NCBI RefSeq assembly: GCF_026802175.1
Contig: NZ_CP113797.1
Coordinates: 2,891,026 to 2,955,025 of the forward strand
Reading direction: 5' to 3'
DNA from: Thermocoleostomius sinensis A174
GTDB taxonomy: Bacteria; Cyanobacteriota; Cyanobacteriia; Elainellales; Elainellaceae
Length of the DNA: 64,000 nucleotides
The notes under the pieces were generated by a model. It was given only the letters and a program-made list of their open reading frames with translations, did no database searches and was not told the origin of the DNA. Below, piece by piece: positions 1 to 8,631 of the stretch. A program made the translations under genes and the position numbers. Every line of letters begins with the position of its first letter. Positions within the stretch are counted from its first letter, which is position 1.

Positions 1-499
1 AACCCCATTGGCGCAACAACTGCGCTCCATCTTGATTACCAGGAAGCATCAACTGAACAGTATTCATGACAAATTGACGAATCCAACGACGCGGTCGAGA
101 CAATTGGCGATCGAGATTTTCCCAACCAAACAACGCTAGGGGTTTTCGTGCTAACCGACTCCAAATGGAAAATTCAAGGGCACAAAGTGAAAAAACTTCT
201 TCTTCTACCTGAATCAAATCTGGCTGAAAGTCTTGAACAACCTGCCAAATTTTCCAAGGTGCATACACATGCGCTCCCCCTCGCCCTGAAAACAAAACTG
301 GGGCTTGGTAGAGTTTGATATTGGGGTACGGATTTTCAACTTCAAACTGGCGATTCCACTCTAACGATTTCCAATTGCTGGGAACCAACAGACCGACTTC
401 TACTTTTCCAGTATTAGCAATCGCGTTCAGCTTTCCCTGATTGACGCCTACCACATAGGTATGGCTGACAAATAAGACGCGTAAAGTCGATCGTTCCAT
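1..499 (-). CDS. Glycosyltransferase family 4 N-terminal part, cut by window edge
   Basis: The reading frame opens at ATG 499 (read leftwards) and is still open at base 1, so about 166 N-terminal residues are visible and the C-terminal half lies outside the window. The start reads MERSTLRVLFVSHTYVVG, followed by LLVPSNW and, near residue 90, a PDLIQVEEEVFS segment. This is the N-terminal Rossmann domain layout of GT4/GT-B glycosyltransferases (donor-binding half not visible). It lies 22 bp downstream of the GT2 gene at 522-1580 on the same strand, so it is very probably co-transcribed with the polysaccharide cluster. Donor and acceptor cannot be told from this fragment. Confidence 0.75.
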   Translation of the reverse strand, partial: MERSTLRVLFVSHTYVVGVNQGKLNAIANTGKVEVGLLVPSNWKSLEWNRQFEVENPYPNIKLYQAPVLFSGRGGAHVYAPWKIWQVVQDFQPDLIQVEEEVFSLCALEFSIWSRLARKPLALFGWENLDRQLSRPRRWIRQFVMNTVQLMLPGNQDGAQLLRQWG

Positions 500-521
500 G
501 TTGGTTCCGCTCCATAGTTGC

Positions 522-1580
522 TTACGTAGATGTTGCCATGCGCTTCCTGCCCAATCTGCTCCACAACTTCGGTCGTTTCTGTGGCACAAACAGCCAGGTG
601 ATGCCAATTTCAGCAAGAGAGCGTGGTAGAATTCCAACTCCAACGAACCAGAGGCTGTACAGTAACCGCTTTTGCCAGTTGTAGTCGGAATATTGCCACA
701 ATGCCTTAATACCTAAATACATCAGCCGCAGCGGATGATCCGTCTGAACTGGATGATTGATGGGATCAAGCCGGAGAGAAGACAGCCGTGACCAGACGCG
801 ACCAAACGATCGCATATACAAATTGTCTGGCACTTGGTAGCCTAACTTCGTTCCCCATTCCTGAATTAGCTCACACCGCTGCAAGTCGTGGCGAATAAAG
901 CGATGAAATCGACTGCTGGCAATACTGGTCATAGCCCATTGGTTGCTGTCATGCAAACGATACACTCCCAACGGTTCTTCTACTGCGACCACTTCACCAA
1001 ATAAGGGAATCAAAACAGATAAGTAATCATCTGAGGTAGTGGCGTACTCTGCGGCAATCGGCATAACCTTTGACAGCGCTTCCCGACTGAGAGCATTCCC
1101 GCTTGTAGCAACACCGTTATAGCCACCTTGCTCTAGAACTGTTTTCCAAACCTCGCCATGTGCCAATGATTGAGTGATGGGCGGATAGGAAAACCCGCGG
1201 GGTTCACCCTTGGTATCGACTACATTGAGGCGATAATGTACTTTGGAAATTCCAGGTTTCCAAGCCGCCACAATGCGTTCGACTGCTTGAGGATATAAGT
1301 AATCATCAGAGTCTAAAAAAATAATGATTTCGCCTTGGCTTTTGATAAACCCACTATTAAACGCGGCTCCTTGTTTGCCATTGACTTCGTGGAATATGGG
1401 AATGATGCGATCGCCATAGGCGCTAATAATTTGCCGCGAATTATCTGTCGAACAATCATCGACTACAATTACCTCAATAGCTGTATAGGTTTGATTCAAG
1501 GCACTATCAATTGCCTCGGCAATGAAGCGATCGTAGTTATAGTTATTAATAATAATGCTAACTCGTGGCTCAAATGACAT
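522..1580 (-). CDS. Family 2 glycosyltransferase (GT-A)
   Basis: A 352-residue inverting GT-A glycosyltransferase, probably cytoplasmic, adding a sugar to a growing surface polysaccharide. The N-terminus shows the GT2 pattern: VSIIINNYNYDRF, then EVIVVDDCSTDNS (nucleotide-binding Asp) and FLDSDDYLYP (DXD-type metal site) near residue 90. The C-terminal third is not typical GT2 core and has a hydrophobic stretch (LLYSLWFVGVGILP) that may associate with the membrane. ATG 1580 is preceded by a GAAGAGA Shine-Dalgarno-like stretch. It is a close paralogue of the gene at 2842-3888 in its first 100 residues. Neighbours on both sides are glycosyltransferases on the same strand. The sugar transferred is unknown. 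Confidence 0.88.
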   Translation of the reverse strand: MSFEPRVSIIINNYNYDRFIAEAIDSALNQTYTAIEVIVVDDCSTDNSRQIISAYGDRIIPIFHEVNGKQGAAFNSGFIKSQGEIIIFLDSDDYLYPQAVERIVAAWKPGISKVHYRLNVVDTKGEPRGFSYPPITQSLAHGEVWKTVLEQGGYNGVATSGNALSREALSKVMPIAAEYATTSDDYLSVLIPLFGEVVAVEEPLGVYRLHDSNQWAMTSIASSRFHRFIRHDLQRCELIQEWGTKLGYQVPDNLYMRSFGRVWSRLSSLRLDPINHPVQTDHPLRLMYLGIKALWQYSDYNWQKRLLYSLWFVGVGILPRSLAEIGITWLFVPQKRPKLWSRLGRKRMATST

Positions 1581-1621
1581 ATTTGTGTCTCTTCTATCTC
1601 ATTTAGGATGAAAGCAATTGC

Positions 1622-2764
1622 TCACAAATCCATCAGCAATCTCTTGATTGTTTTACCAGCGACAGACCAATTCAAACGAGTGCGATACTCATTAAATGCA
1701 GATAGTGCTAATGCTTGATAGCGATCGTAGTCAGTAAATACAGCAGTAATATATTGACAGTATTCGGAAATATCTGCGGCTGGAGCAAACAATCGACCAT
1801 TAATATCGTTTTTGATGATGGTAGGCACTCCGCCAACGGCTGTCGCAACACAAGGCACTCCCATCGCATTTGCTTCACAAAACACAAGTCCATAACATTC
1901 GGCCCTTGTCGGAAGAATTAAAAAATGAGAGTCTGCTAGTAGGTGCGCAATTTTTTCTTTACCACCCTGAGTGGCTTTACTAATGAAGCCAAGTGGACGA
2001 ACAAAATCAGGATAGGAATCACCCGAGTCCGGCTCACAGCCCACAATTGTTAGCTCTGTTTTAAGCCCTGATGCATTGAGTAATTCTGCAACCTTTAAGG
2101 CAATATCTCCTCCTTTTCGGGCCCAATCAACGCCCAAAAAAATTAGCTTACAGACGTGATTCGATCGAGCCTTAATAATTTCCTGAACTTCGCTCAACGA
2201 TAAGCTATTTTCCAGATTTGCCCCAAACGGAACAACCTTCACCTTGTCTGGATCAGCATTATAGTGCTCAATGGCTGTTTGAGCCGCCCAATCTGATGCA
2301 AAAATCGCAAGGTTACTTTTTTGTAAGGCTAATTGTTCCATGCGATGCCAATCGCGAACAGTTTCTTGGCAAAGCTGGCTATAGTGTGGATAGGAGCGAT
2401 TTAAACCAGCAAAGGTGGCATCTGCATAAAAAACAATCGGTTTTTGAGATTCAAGATAGGCGATCGGATTACTAGTAACGCTAAAGACAATATCCGATCG
2501 AACTTTTGCTAACTTCTGAGAAACTTCTTGAGCATAATCCTTCAGAATGATAGGTTCTGGATCTCGTAAATACCGCTTACCTGATAGTTCATGATAGTGG
2601 CGCTTTATCTTTCGTACAACTTTGTGGCTCCATCGATCTTGAAGCGGCCCAATGTAATCCAGCAAAATAGATTGCTCACTCAGAGAGCGTGCAATGTAGT
2701 ACCCTGTTCCTGACCATTGGTGAACATCTTGAGCATTGTAGGTAGTGACGTAGGCGATTTTCAT
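1622..2764 (-). CDS. Family 4 glycosyltransferase (GT-B)
   Basis: A 380-residue GT-B glycosyltransferase. The start MKIAYVTTYNAQDVHQWSGTGYYIARSL is typical of GT4 acceptor domains. The C-terminal donor domain has LIFLGVDWARKGGDIAL and the signature stretch LPTRAECYGLVFCEANAMGVPCVAT, where the two glutamates of the E-X7-E motif are visible, followed by a GGVPTII loop. The length is normal for the family. It sits 41 bp upstream of the GT2 gene at 522-1580 in the same direction, which fits an operon for assembling an oligosaccharide repeat. It probably uses a nucleotide-sugar donor; which one cannot be told from sequence alone. Confidence 0.88.
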   Translation of the reverse strand: MKIAYVTTYNAQDVHQWSGTGYYIARSLSEQSILLDYIGPLQDRWSHKVVRKIKRHYHELSGKRYLRDPEPIILKDYAQEVSQKLAKVRSDIVFSVTSNPIAYLESQKPIVFYADATFAGLNRSYPHYSQLCQETVRDWHRMEQLALQKSNLAIFASDWAAQTAIEHYNADPDKVKVVPFGANLENSLSLSEVQEIIKARSNHVCKLIFLGVDWARKGGDIALKVAELLNASGLKTELTIVGCEPDSGDSYPDFVRPLGFISKATQGGKEKIAHLLADSHFLILPTRAECYGLVFCEANAMGVPCVATAVGGVPTIIKNDINGRLFAPAADISEYCQYITAVFTDYDRYQALALSAFNEYRTRLNWSVAGKTIKRLLMDL

Positions 2765-2841
2765 AATGTTTACTTGTTGGTAGTTGCAAGAAGTAAGTGC
2801 TTAATCACGACGCTAACGACTCCAGTTTCAACAGCAAATGC

Positions 2842-3888
2842 TCAAGTTTGTTTGAACGTATTGTCCAAACTTTTGAATTGAGAATAGGCTACTAAGCACA
2901 GAGCTTTGATAAACAACTTGACCGTTCTTAAATCAACATGCCAAGTAATTGCACGGGTTGCTAATTTCATTAATTCCGCGCTGTAGCTACGAAGATTTTT
3001 GCAATTGCCACGATAGTAAACTCGCGCATGGGTGGAATTAAAGTAGGAGAAGATCGGTTGTTTACCCTGTTGCTGCAACTTAGTATTCAAAAAATCATCA
3101 ACAGAATGCAGAAATTCACGTTTGACCGGTTTTTTATGCTGATACCACCAGTTATTATTGCCATGCACCCGATACTGTGCGAAGACTTCGTTTGACGAAT
3201 AAATATCTCCTAGCAAAGACGCCGCTTTGACTAAAAAGTCATCAGCACAAGTTTTAATTCCTTGGCAAGGCAAAGGAAAGATTTGGGCAGCAAGAGAACG
3301 GGTGAGCGCGAAACCGCTGGTTGGAGAGGCTAAATAAGGAATGTAGCGATACTTATTGGCGTGCTTCAACACTTCAGCCGCAGTGCTGATTTGCAGCAAT
3401 GCTCCATCCAGTACGGCTTTTCGCTCCTTAGTTGCATCTAAATCCTTCCACTCGCAGGAGCCACGCAATGGATCAACGGCTGGATCAACGTCCAAACGCT
3501 TCCCGGTGTTGCCAATAATTTCTAGTGAATGAAAAATTAGAACATCCGGATTGTACGATCGGATCTGATTGAATAACCCAACCATCTGTTCAACTTTATT
3601 GGGTAGAAAAACATCATCTGCGTCGAGGAAGAACAGTATCTCTCCGTGGCTGCATTCAAACGCAGCATTAAAGGCAGAGGCTTGCCCGCCGTTTTCTTTC
3701 AGAACCGGAATAATTCGATCGCCGTAGCTCAAAATGACATCCCGTGAATTGTCTGTCGAACCATCATCCACTACAATCACCTCAACGTGAGGATAGGTTT
3801 GATTCAACGCACTCTCAATCGCTTGTGTTAGAAATCGATCGTAGTTGTAGTTGTCAATGAGGATGCTGACGAGTGGCAAACTGTCCAT
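2842..3888 (-). CDS. Family 2 glycosyltransferase (GT-A)
   Basis: A GT-A glycosyltransferase of about 348 residues. The frame is open further upstream to 3957, but ATG 3888 is preferred: it has AGGGG seven bases before it, and the protein then begins MDSLPLVSILIDNYNYDRF, as expected for this family. Key motifs are EVIVVDDGSTDNS and FFLDADDVFLP. The first 100 residues are nearly collinear with the protein at 522-1580 (NYNYDRF, ALNQTY, SYGDRIIP), so the two look like duplicates that diverged in the acceptor half. It belongs to the minus-strand polysaccharide cluster, but a 296-bp structured intergenic region separates it from the next upstream gene. Confidence 0.87.
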   Translation of the reverse strand: MDSLPLVSILIDNYNYDRFLTQAIESALNQTYPHVEVIVVDDGSTDNSRDVILSYGDRIIPVLKENGGQASAFNAAFECSHGEILFFLDADDVFLPNKVEQMVGLFNQIRSYNPDVLIFHSLEIIGNTGKRLDVDPAVDPLRGSCEWKDLDATKERKAVLDGALLQISTAAEVLKHANKYRYIPYLASPTSGFALTRSLAAQIFPLPCQGIKTCADDFLVKAASLLGDIYSSNEVFAQYRVHGNNNWWYQHKKPVKREFLHSVDDFLNTKLQQQGKQPIFSYFNSTHARVYYRGNCKNLRSYSAELMKLATRAITWHVDLRTVKLFIKALCLVAYSQFKSLDNTFKQT

Positions 3889-3989
3889 GCTAAAACCCCT
3901 AAATGGGTTAGTAAGTTGCAGATGTGATACCCTGCTACACTTTACTGACTGAGTCAATAGGTATCAGGATAGTCAAGCGAGATTCATAG

Positions 3990-4009
3990 GTAGATCGATA
4001 TCGATCTAC
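3990..4009. repeat. 20-bp perfect palindrome
   Basis: The central 18 bases, TAGATCGATATCGATCTA, read the same on both strands, and one further G-C pair extends the symmetry to 20 bp. It lies about 100 bp upstream of the GT2 start at 3888, within the 296-bp gap between two same-strand glycosyltransferase genes. It could be a dimer-binding operator or chance expansion of the CGATCG-rich background. Function unknown. Confidence 0.5.
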
Positions 4010-4066
4010 TGATTAGCTGTCTATTCAGTTGTAGAAATGAAACTTGACCCTGAGGAACGCACAAAA

Positions 4067-4180
4067 GATGACTGGGAGTAGCCGAGGAATCCATATCTGA
4101 CTTCCCTTAAATCCACTCTGAACGGTCTTTCAAGTAGGACTCACCCTTTGGTGCTTCCCTTTGATGCTCCCAGTCGTCAC
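4067..4180. other. Long-range inverted repeat, possible structured transcript or terminator
   Basis: GATGACTGGGAG near 4068-4079 is complementary, with one G-U pair, to CTCCCAGTCGTC near 4167-4178. The arms enclose about 87 bases that include a small inner hairpin, CACC-CTTT-GGTG at 4142-4153. The element lies just downstream of the GT2 gene ending at 4185 and upstream of the next minus-strand gene. It may form the 3' end of one transcript, a processing site, or an attenuator inside the cluster. No U-tract is present, so a standard terminator is doubtful. Confidence 0.35.
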
Positions 4181-4184
4181 CTGA

Positions 4185-5138
4185 TCAGAACTCAAAACTT
4201 TCTCTCTGTGCGCTTAAAACTTTCTGAGTTGCCATGACTGTTGCTTGCCGAATTGCTTTGTGCAACTGGCGCTGATGGGGATGCATTTTGTGTAAACGGT
4301 AGAACTCTGATATTTTGGCTTTCAACGATCGATCGAGGGGCGTTGGCAATCGATCGCGAAGCGATTCAAGAATAATCCTAGAGTACGTAGCACCTTTGAC
4401 CAAACGCGAGAGATACTCTTTGGTTAGTCGGTTTTTAGGTATGAGGTGCGTGAGTTTGAGCGCTGCAAACAACCCTGTACACAAGCCAAGATCACATGCG
4501 GTATAGGCCATATCAATGTCTTCACAAGCAAGCGGGATGTCTCCTCTACCTGACGATGCTCCTCTCCGACCTAATTTTGACCGCACCGGATGATGTTTAG
4601 CATTCTCAGCATAACGCTCTGCTACAACCTTGCGAATACAAACTCCGGCCCCGTAAGGTGTTGTGTCTAATTGGTTCAATAGATTTGACCACTGATCTCG
4701 TTCCACTTCGCGAAGGGCCAGATACCCCCAGTATGGCTTAGTCCATTCAGGCGGAGGAACCTCAAATTCAGGTAGAATTTGTCCTCCCCAAGCTCCAATA
4801 AAAGGATAGTCTTTGCTGATTTGTAGAGCCACTTCAAGATAGCTTGGATCTAAAACATTATCATCATCAACAAAAACCAGTGTTTCCGCGCTTGCTTCAG
4901 CAATCCCACGCAACCTTGCAGGAGTGAGACCGAGTTCGTCTTCTCGAACTTGACGGGAATGAGGATGCCAGCTTAAGTCAATTTCTGAATCCAGTGGTTT
5001 GTTGCTTGCATTGTCAATCAGCAGCAACTCCCAGCAGTCTTTTGGTAATGTTTGAACACGGAGCGAACTCAAAACTTTCTCAAGATAATCCCGGCGAGGA
5101 TTATGAGTGCAAATAATGACTGATAAATGTTGACTCAT
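4185..5138 (-). CDS. Family 2 glycosyltransferase
   Basis: A GT2-type glycosyltransferase of 317 residues. The frame could open at TTG 5150, but ATG 5138 with GGAG six bases upstream is clearly the better start, giving MSQHLSVIICTHNPRRDYLE. Seen motifs are LLLIDNASN, the glycine-poor LTPARLRGIAEA, and the metal-binding FVDDDNVLDPSYL. The central region (IGAWGGQILPEFEVPPPEW) resembles the hopene/rhamnosyl-type GT2 subgroup often found in exopolysaccharide clusters. The C-terminus is basic. It is less like the other two GT2 proteins here than they are to each other, so it probably makes a different linkage. Confidence 0.85.
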   Translation of the reverse strand: MSQHLSVIICTHNPRRDYLEKVLSSLRVQTLPKDCWELLLIDNASNKPLDSEIDLSWHPHSRQVREDELGLTPARLRGIAEASAETLVFVDDDNVLDPSYLEVALQISKDYPFIGAWGGQILPEFEVPPPEWTKPYWGYLALREVERDQWSNLLNQLDTTPYGAGVCIRKVVAERYAENAKHHPVRSKLGRRGASSGRGDIPLACEDIDMAYTACDLGLCTGLFAALKLTHLIPKNRLTKEYLSRLVKGATYSRIILESLRDRLPTPLDRSLKAKISEFYRLHKMHPHQRQLHKAIRQATVMATQKVLSAQRESFEF

Positions 5139-5201
5139 GGTTCTCTCCAAACTTGAGTTCTATTAATTAGATGCGCTGACTTTTTGCTTGCTTAAGCTAT
5201 T

Positions 5202-5228
5202 TTTGGACTAGTTGTCTTTGGACTAGTT
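5202..5228. repeat. Short direct repeat TTTGGACTAGTT x2
   Basis: TTTGGACTAGTT occurs at 5202-5213 and again at 5217-5228, a 15-base period, in the gap between the pyruvyl transferase gene and the GT2 gene. Each copy contains the ACTAGT palindrome. It could be a tandem regulator site or simple slippage; nothing else is recognised in this gap. Confidence 0.45.
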
Positions 5229-5376
5229 TAGATACAGCTTTGCAAATTTCTCTAGCACTCTTAATGAACACGAGAACAGGTCACACTTTGTCAATCTCCA
5301 GCACTTTTTTCTTGGGAACAAGTTACATATCAATAGACACTTTACACAGATAAAAGTTCCTCGATCGTCTGTTATT

Positions 5377-6657
5377 TTACGTTTTTATGATTTCATAAAG
5401 GCGTTTATAGGCTAAATGACCTAATTCAATTTGTTGTTGTGCAGCGCCTAACAATTGAGGCCTGATCTGTGCAGATAATTGCCATGCTTTTTCCATGCTA
5501 GTAAGCAGTTTTTCACTGATATTTTTATCATTCAAAAGTAGAACCTCACAGCCTACACCAAACTGATCAGCCAAGCCCAAAAACTTATCGATGTAGTATT
5601 GTGACTTGGCGAGACACACAACGGGTATGCCTTGTGAGAGGGCAAATACACCCGCATGATAGCTTCCAGTTACAACCACGCGACACCGCCCTACTTGGGC
5701 AATCACTTTAGATGGAGTGTCAAGCTGTTCGCCACCATCGGACGTGTCATCATAACCCATCAGCAGTTGCCGAATTGACGCACTATCTGTTTCCATAAAC
5801 CCTTGATAGAAACCGTGGGCGATCGGAATTGGAATCAGCGGCACTTGCTCTTGTTTTGCAAACGTGTGCAAGGTTGATTTAATTACATGAAGCAAATGGG
5901 TATTGATTCCTGAATAGGCCGCCATTCTAAGATTAATTCCAAGCCCTTCTCCCAGTTCCGGCTGATGGGCTGAATAGGCTAATTCGATGGCATCATCACC
6001 TGTGACAATCACTTTCTCTTGGGGAACCTGAAAAGATTGGAGAAATGGCATTCCTACTCGTTTTTCTCTCAAGCTAAACAAGTTTACAGACGAGAGCGTC
6101 GATCGAGCCGTCGCCACTAATTGGTGATCTTTAAGGGGGCCAAAGCCTTGTCCGAACATGGCAGTGGGTTTGCCTAGCTTGGTAGCAAGCTTGAGAGTTT
6201 TTAGAGCAAAGTTGGTATGATCCTTAAACTCATCTGTAATGTATCCTCCTCCCGATGCCACCACCAAGTCCGCATTCGCAATCGCCTCTAGAAACGCATC
6301 GACCTCGTTCAGCCTAGCTGGATTTCTACGCAGTTTGAACTTAAGGTAGGAGCGCGATAATGAGGGAAAGTGGCTCCAAAGTTGATTTTCTAGAGCCAGC
6401 CACTTTTCAGCCATCCATGGGTTAGATAGCGATCGGTACACATGATGAACAAGTGGAGAAAAGCGTATATTACGACCGATGGGTGCTAAGGATTGTGCAA
6501 CGGAAATATGCTCATTTAGCATATCCGGAACTGTTGTAAAGGTATAGATCTGTGCACCTGGAAAGAGACGATTTAGCCTTGCAACTAGAACTTGTAGCAT
6601 TGCTAAATCGCCTATGTTTTTTACCTCATAGCCGCCATGCTCTACAAAAATTCTCAT
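5377..6657 (-). CDS. Polysaccharide pyruvyl transferase family protein
   Basis: A 426-residue protein of the PS_pyruv_trans (WcaK/CsaB) family, which transfers pyruvate from phosphoenolpyruvate to a sugar hydroxyl as a ketal, giving the polymer a negative charge. The start MRIFVEHGGYEVKNIGDLAMLQVLV carries the N-terminal GD motif of the GT-B-like fold. ADLVVASGGGYITD and TAMFGQGFGPL follow, then VTGDDAIELAY and, near the C-terminus, VVVTGSYHAGVFALSQGIPVV, which matches the conserved S-x-H-x3-A-x2-G-P pattern. No membrane segment is seen, so it is probably cytoplasmic. It lies between glycosyltransferases and an ABC exporter, which fits modification of the exported glycan. Confidence 0.85.
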   Translation of the reverse strand: MRIFVEHGGYEVKNIGDLAMLQVLVARLNRLFPGAQIYTFTTVPDMLNEHISVAQSLAPIGRNIRFSPLVHHVYRSLSNPWMAEKWLALENQLWSHFPSLSRSYLKFKLRRNPARLNEVDAFLEAIANADLVVASGGGYITDEFKDHTNFALKTLKLATKLGKPTAMFGQGFGPLKDHQLVATARSTLSSVNLFSLREKRVGMPFLQSFQVPQEKVIVTGDDAIELAYSAHQPELGEGLGINLRMAAYSGINTHLLHVIKSTLHTFAKQEQVPLIPIPIAHGFYQGFMETDSASIRQLLMGYDDTSDGGEQLDTPSKVIAQVGRCRVVVTGSYHAGVFALSQGIPVVCLAKSQYYIDKFLGLADQFGVGCEVLLLNDKNISEKLLTSMEKAWQLSAQIRPQLLGAAQQQIELGHLAYKRLYEIIKT

Positions 6658-6789
6658 GGTGAATTGATGGGTTGAAACTACAAAATCACTGCGCTCAAGG
6701 TTGGGCTAGTTCTCATTAGCCAACTGTGTTCTAGCCGAGTAGTTTCAAGCAGAATGCTGGATGTAGATTAACCGAATTATCGCTTCTTA

Positions 6790-8631
6790 TTAGCTTGCTT
6801 CATGCTGCATTTGATGATATTTCCACAGCTTGCCACGTAGGGAAAGAAGTTCTTGATAGGTTCCCTGTTCCACAATTCGTCCTTGCTCCATCACCACAAT
6901 TTGATCGGCTCGCATGATGGTGGAGAGACGGTGTGCAATGGCAATCACGGTACGTCCAACCGATAACTCCTCCAGGGATTTTTGAATCAATCGCTCGGAG
7001 ACGGAATCCAGCGCACTAGTGGCTTCATCGAGGATCAAAATTTCGGGATTTCTCAACAGGGCCCGAGCAATGGCAATGCGCTGTCGTTGTCCACCGGATA
7101 GCCGTACCCCCCGATCGCCTAGGACAGTCTCTAAGCCTTCAGGAAGCTTCTGAATGAACTCTAATGCATTGGCCAATCGAGCCGCTTCTAGCACCTGTGC
7201 TTCGCTGATGTTGTTAAGACCGTAGGCAATATTATTATGAACGGTGGCATTAAAAATGAATGTGTCTTGACTCACGGTTGCCATGCGGTGGCGAACAGAC
7301 GTGATATCAAATTCTCGTAAATCAACACCGTCAAACAAAATGCGACCGCGAGTGGGGTCATAGAAGCGAATAATGAGATCGGCTAATGTGGATTTACCGG
7401 CACCGGATGCCCCGACTAACGCAACGGTTTTTCCTCTGGGAATGGTGAGTGAAACATCTCGCAACACTAGACTATCCGAGTCGTAGCCAAAATCCACTCC
7501 AACAAATTCAATTCCTTTCCGTAGCCCTTGAAACTGAGCTTTACCATTGCGCAAATAGGGTTTGTTGTCGGTGCTTAAGAACGCTTCAATGTTTTGAATT
7601 GAGCCTTGTAATCTGCTTAGTCCTGCGAATCGTCCGCTGACTTCTTGAATGGCGGGTGCGGCTCGAATAATGACGAAGATGAAGGTTAGCAGGGACGCGA
7701 TCGTCAAAGTACCGTTGCTGACAAATACACTGATCCCGATGACTAAAATACCGATCAACACAATGCTGGCGGCCGCCTCAGCGATCGGTCGAACCACCGC
7801 ATAGCGCACGGTTGCAATTTCAGAGGTGGTTGCGACCTTGTCACTGGCTTTGTAGAAGCGCTTTCGCTCGAACTCTTGAGTAGCAAAGGCATGAACGGTA
7901 CGGATGCCGTTGATGAATTCCGCCGCCGTGGCTGTTAAATTTCCTCTCGCTCTGGCTTCGGGAAAACTGGATTCACGCACCCACCTGTTCAGTGTGGAAA
8001 GCCCGACGGCAGTCAGCCCAAACAGGGCGGTAGCTAACAACGTGAGTTGCCAGGAAATGCCAAAAGCAAGTACACCATAGGCAATAATCACCATCGACTT
8101 CACAAAAATATTCGCGAAGGTCGATACGGCTTCTTGCAGTTGACCCACTTCCGAGGTCAAGGTGTTTAAGAGTTCCCCAGCTTTGGTCTGTCCATAGAAG
8201 CGTAAGCTGAGGGCTTGCAACTGCTCGAACACCTGTTTGTATAGGTTGTTGATTAATTTAATGCGCCCAAATTCTGCATAGATGGTGCTGAGATAGCCAA
8301 AGATAACGCGCAGCAGGGTAGACAGCAAAATGAGACCTGAAATGCGATAAAGCCGATCGAGGGGTGCTGCATTGATGCCTAAAAGCCAAACATCGATCCA
8401 TTCAATGCCAGTTTGTAACGGTTCTGAGTTCGGTTCTACAAGGTTTTGCAGAAACGTGAGCAAGAAACTGATACCAAATCCTTCAAAAGCGGCTGTTAAA
8501 AAGGAAAAAATAATTACTAGTACAATTAAGCGCGGAAATTTTTTAATTTCCTGCAACATTAACTTGTTTTCTTGCCAGAAGTTTGTCGCTTTGATGAACT
8601 GACGCAAAAAGGAAGGAAGTTGGTATGCCAT
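6790..8631 (-). CDS. HepA/MsbA-type ABC exporter (fused permease and ATPase)
   Basis: A 613-residue half-transporter. An N-terminal membrane domain (about residues 30-320, six predicted helices) precedes an ATPase domain (about 370-600) with Walker A VGASGAGKS, a SQDTF Q-loop region, the signature [15 protein letters not shown], Walker B ILILDEATSALD and the switch IAHRLST. It works as a homodimer in the inner membrane. The N-terminal sequence and layout resemble HepA of heterocyst-forming cyanobacteria, which is needed for envelope polysaccharide deposition, and the gene sits at the head of a cluster of glycosyltransferases. The likely role is exporting the glycan or its lipid-linked precursor. 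MsbA-like lipid export is the alternative. It is probably the first gene of the minus-strand unit. Confidence 0.85.
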   Translation of the reverse strand: MAYQLPSFLRQFIKATNFWQENKLMLQEIKKFPRLIVLVIIFSFLTAAFEGFGISFLLTFLQNLVEPNSEPLQTGIEWIDVWLLGINAAPLDRLYRISGLILLSTLLRVIFGYLSTIYAEFGRIKLINNLYKQVFEQLQALSLRFYGQTKAGELLNTLTSEVGQLQEAVSTFANIFVKSMVIIAYGVLAFGISWQLTLLATALFGLTAVGLSTLNRWVRESSFPEARARGNLTATAAEFINGIRTVHAFATQEFERKRFYKASDKVATTSEIATVRYAVVRPIAEAAASIVLIGILVIGISVFVSNGTLTIASLLTFIFVIIRAAPAIQEVSGRFAGLSRLQGSIQNIEAFLSTDNKPYLRNGKAQFQGLRKGIEFVGVDFGYDSDSLVLRDVSLTIPRGKTVALVGASGAGKSTLADLIIRFYDPTRGRILFDGVDLREFDITSVRHRMATVSQDTFIFNATVHNNIAYGLNNISEAQVLEAARLANALEFIQKLPEGLETVLGDRGVRLSGGQRQRIAIARALLRNPEILILDEATSALDSVSERLIQKSLEELSVGRTVIAIAHRLSTIMRADQIVVMEQGRIVEQGTYQELLSLRGKLWKYHQMQHEAS

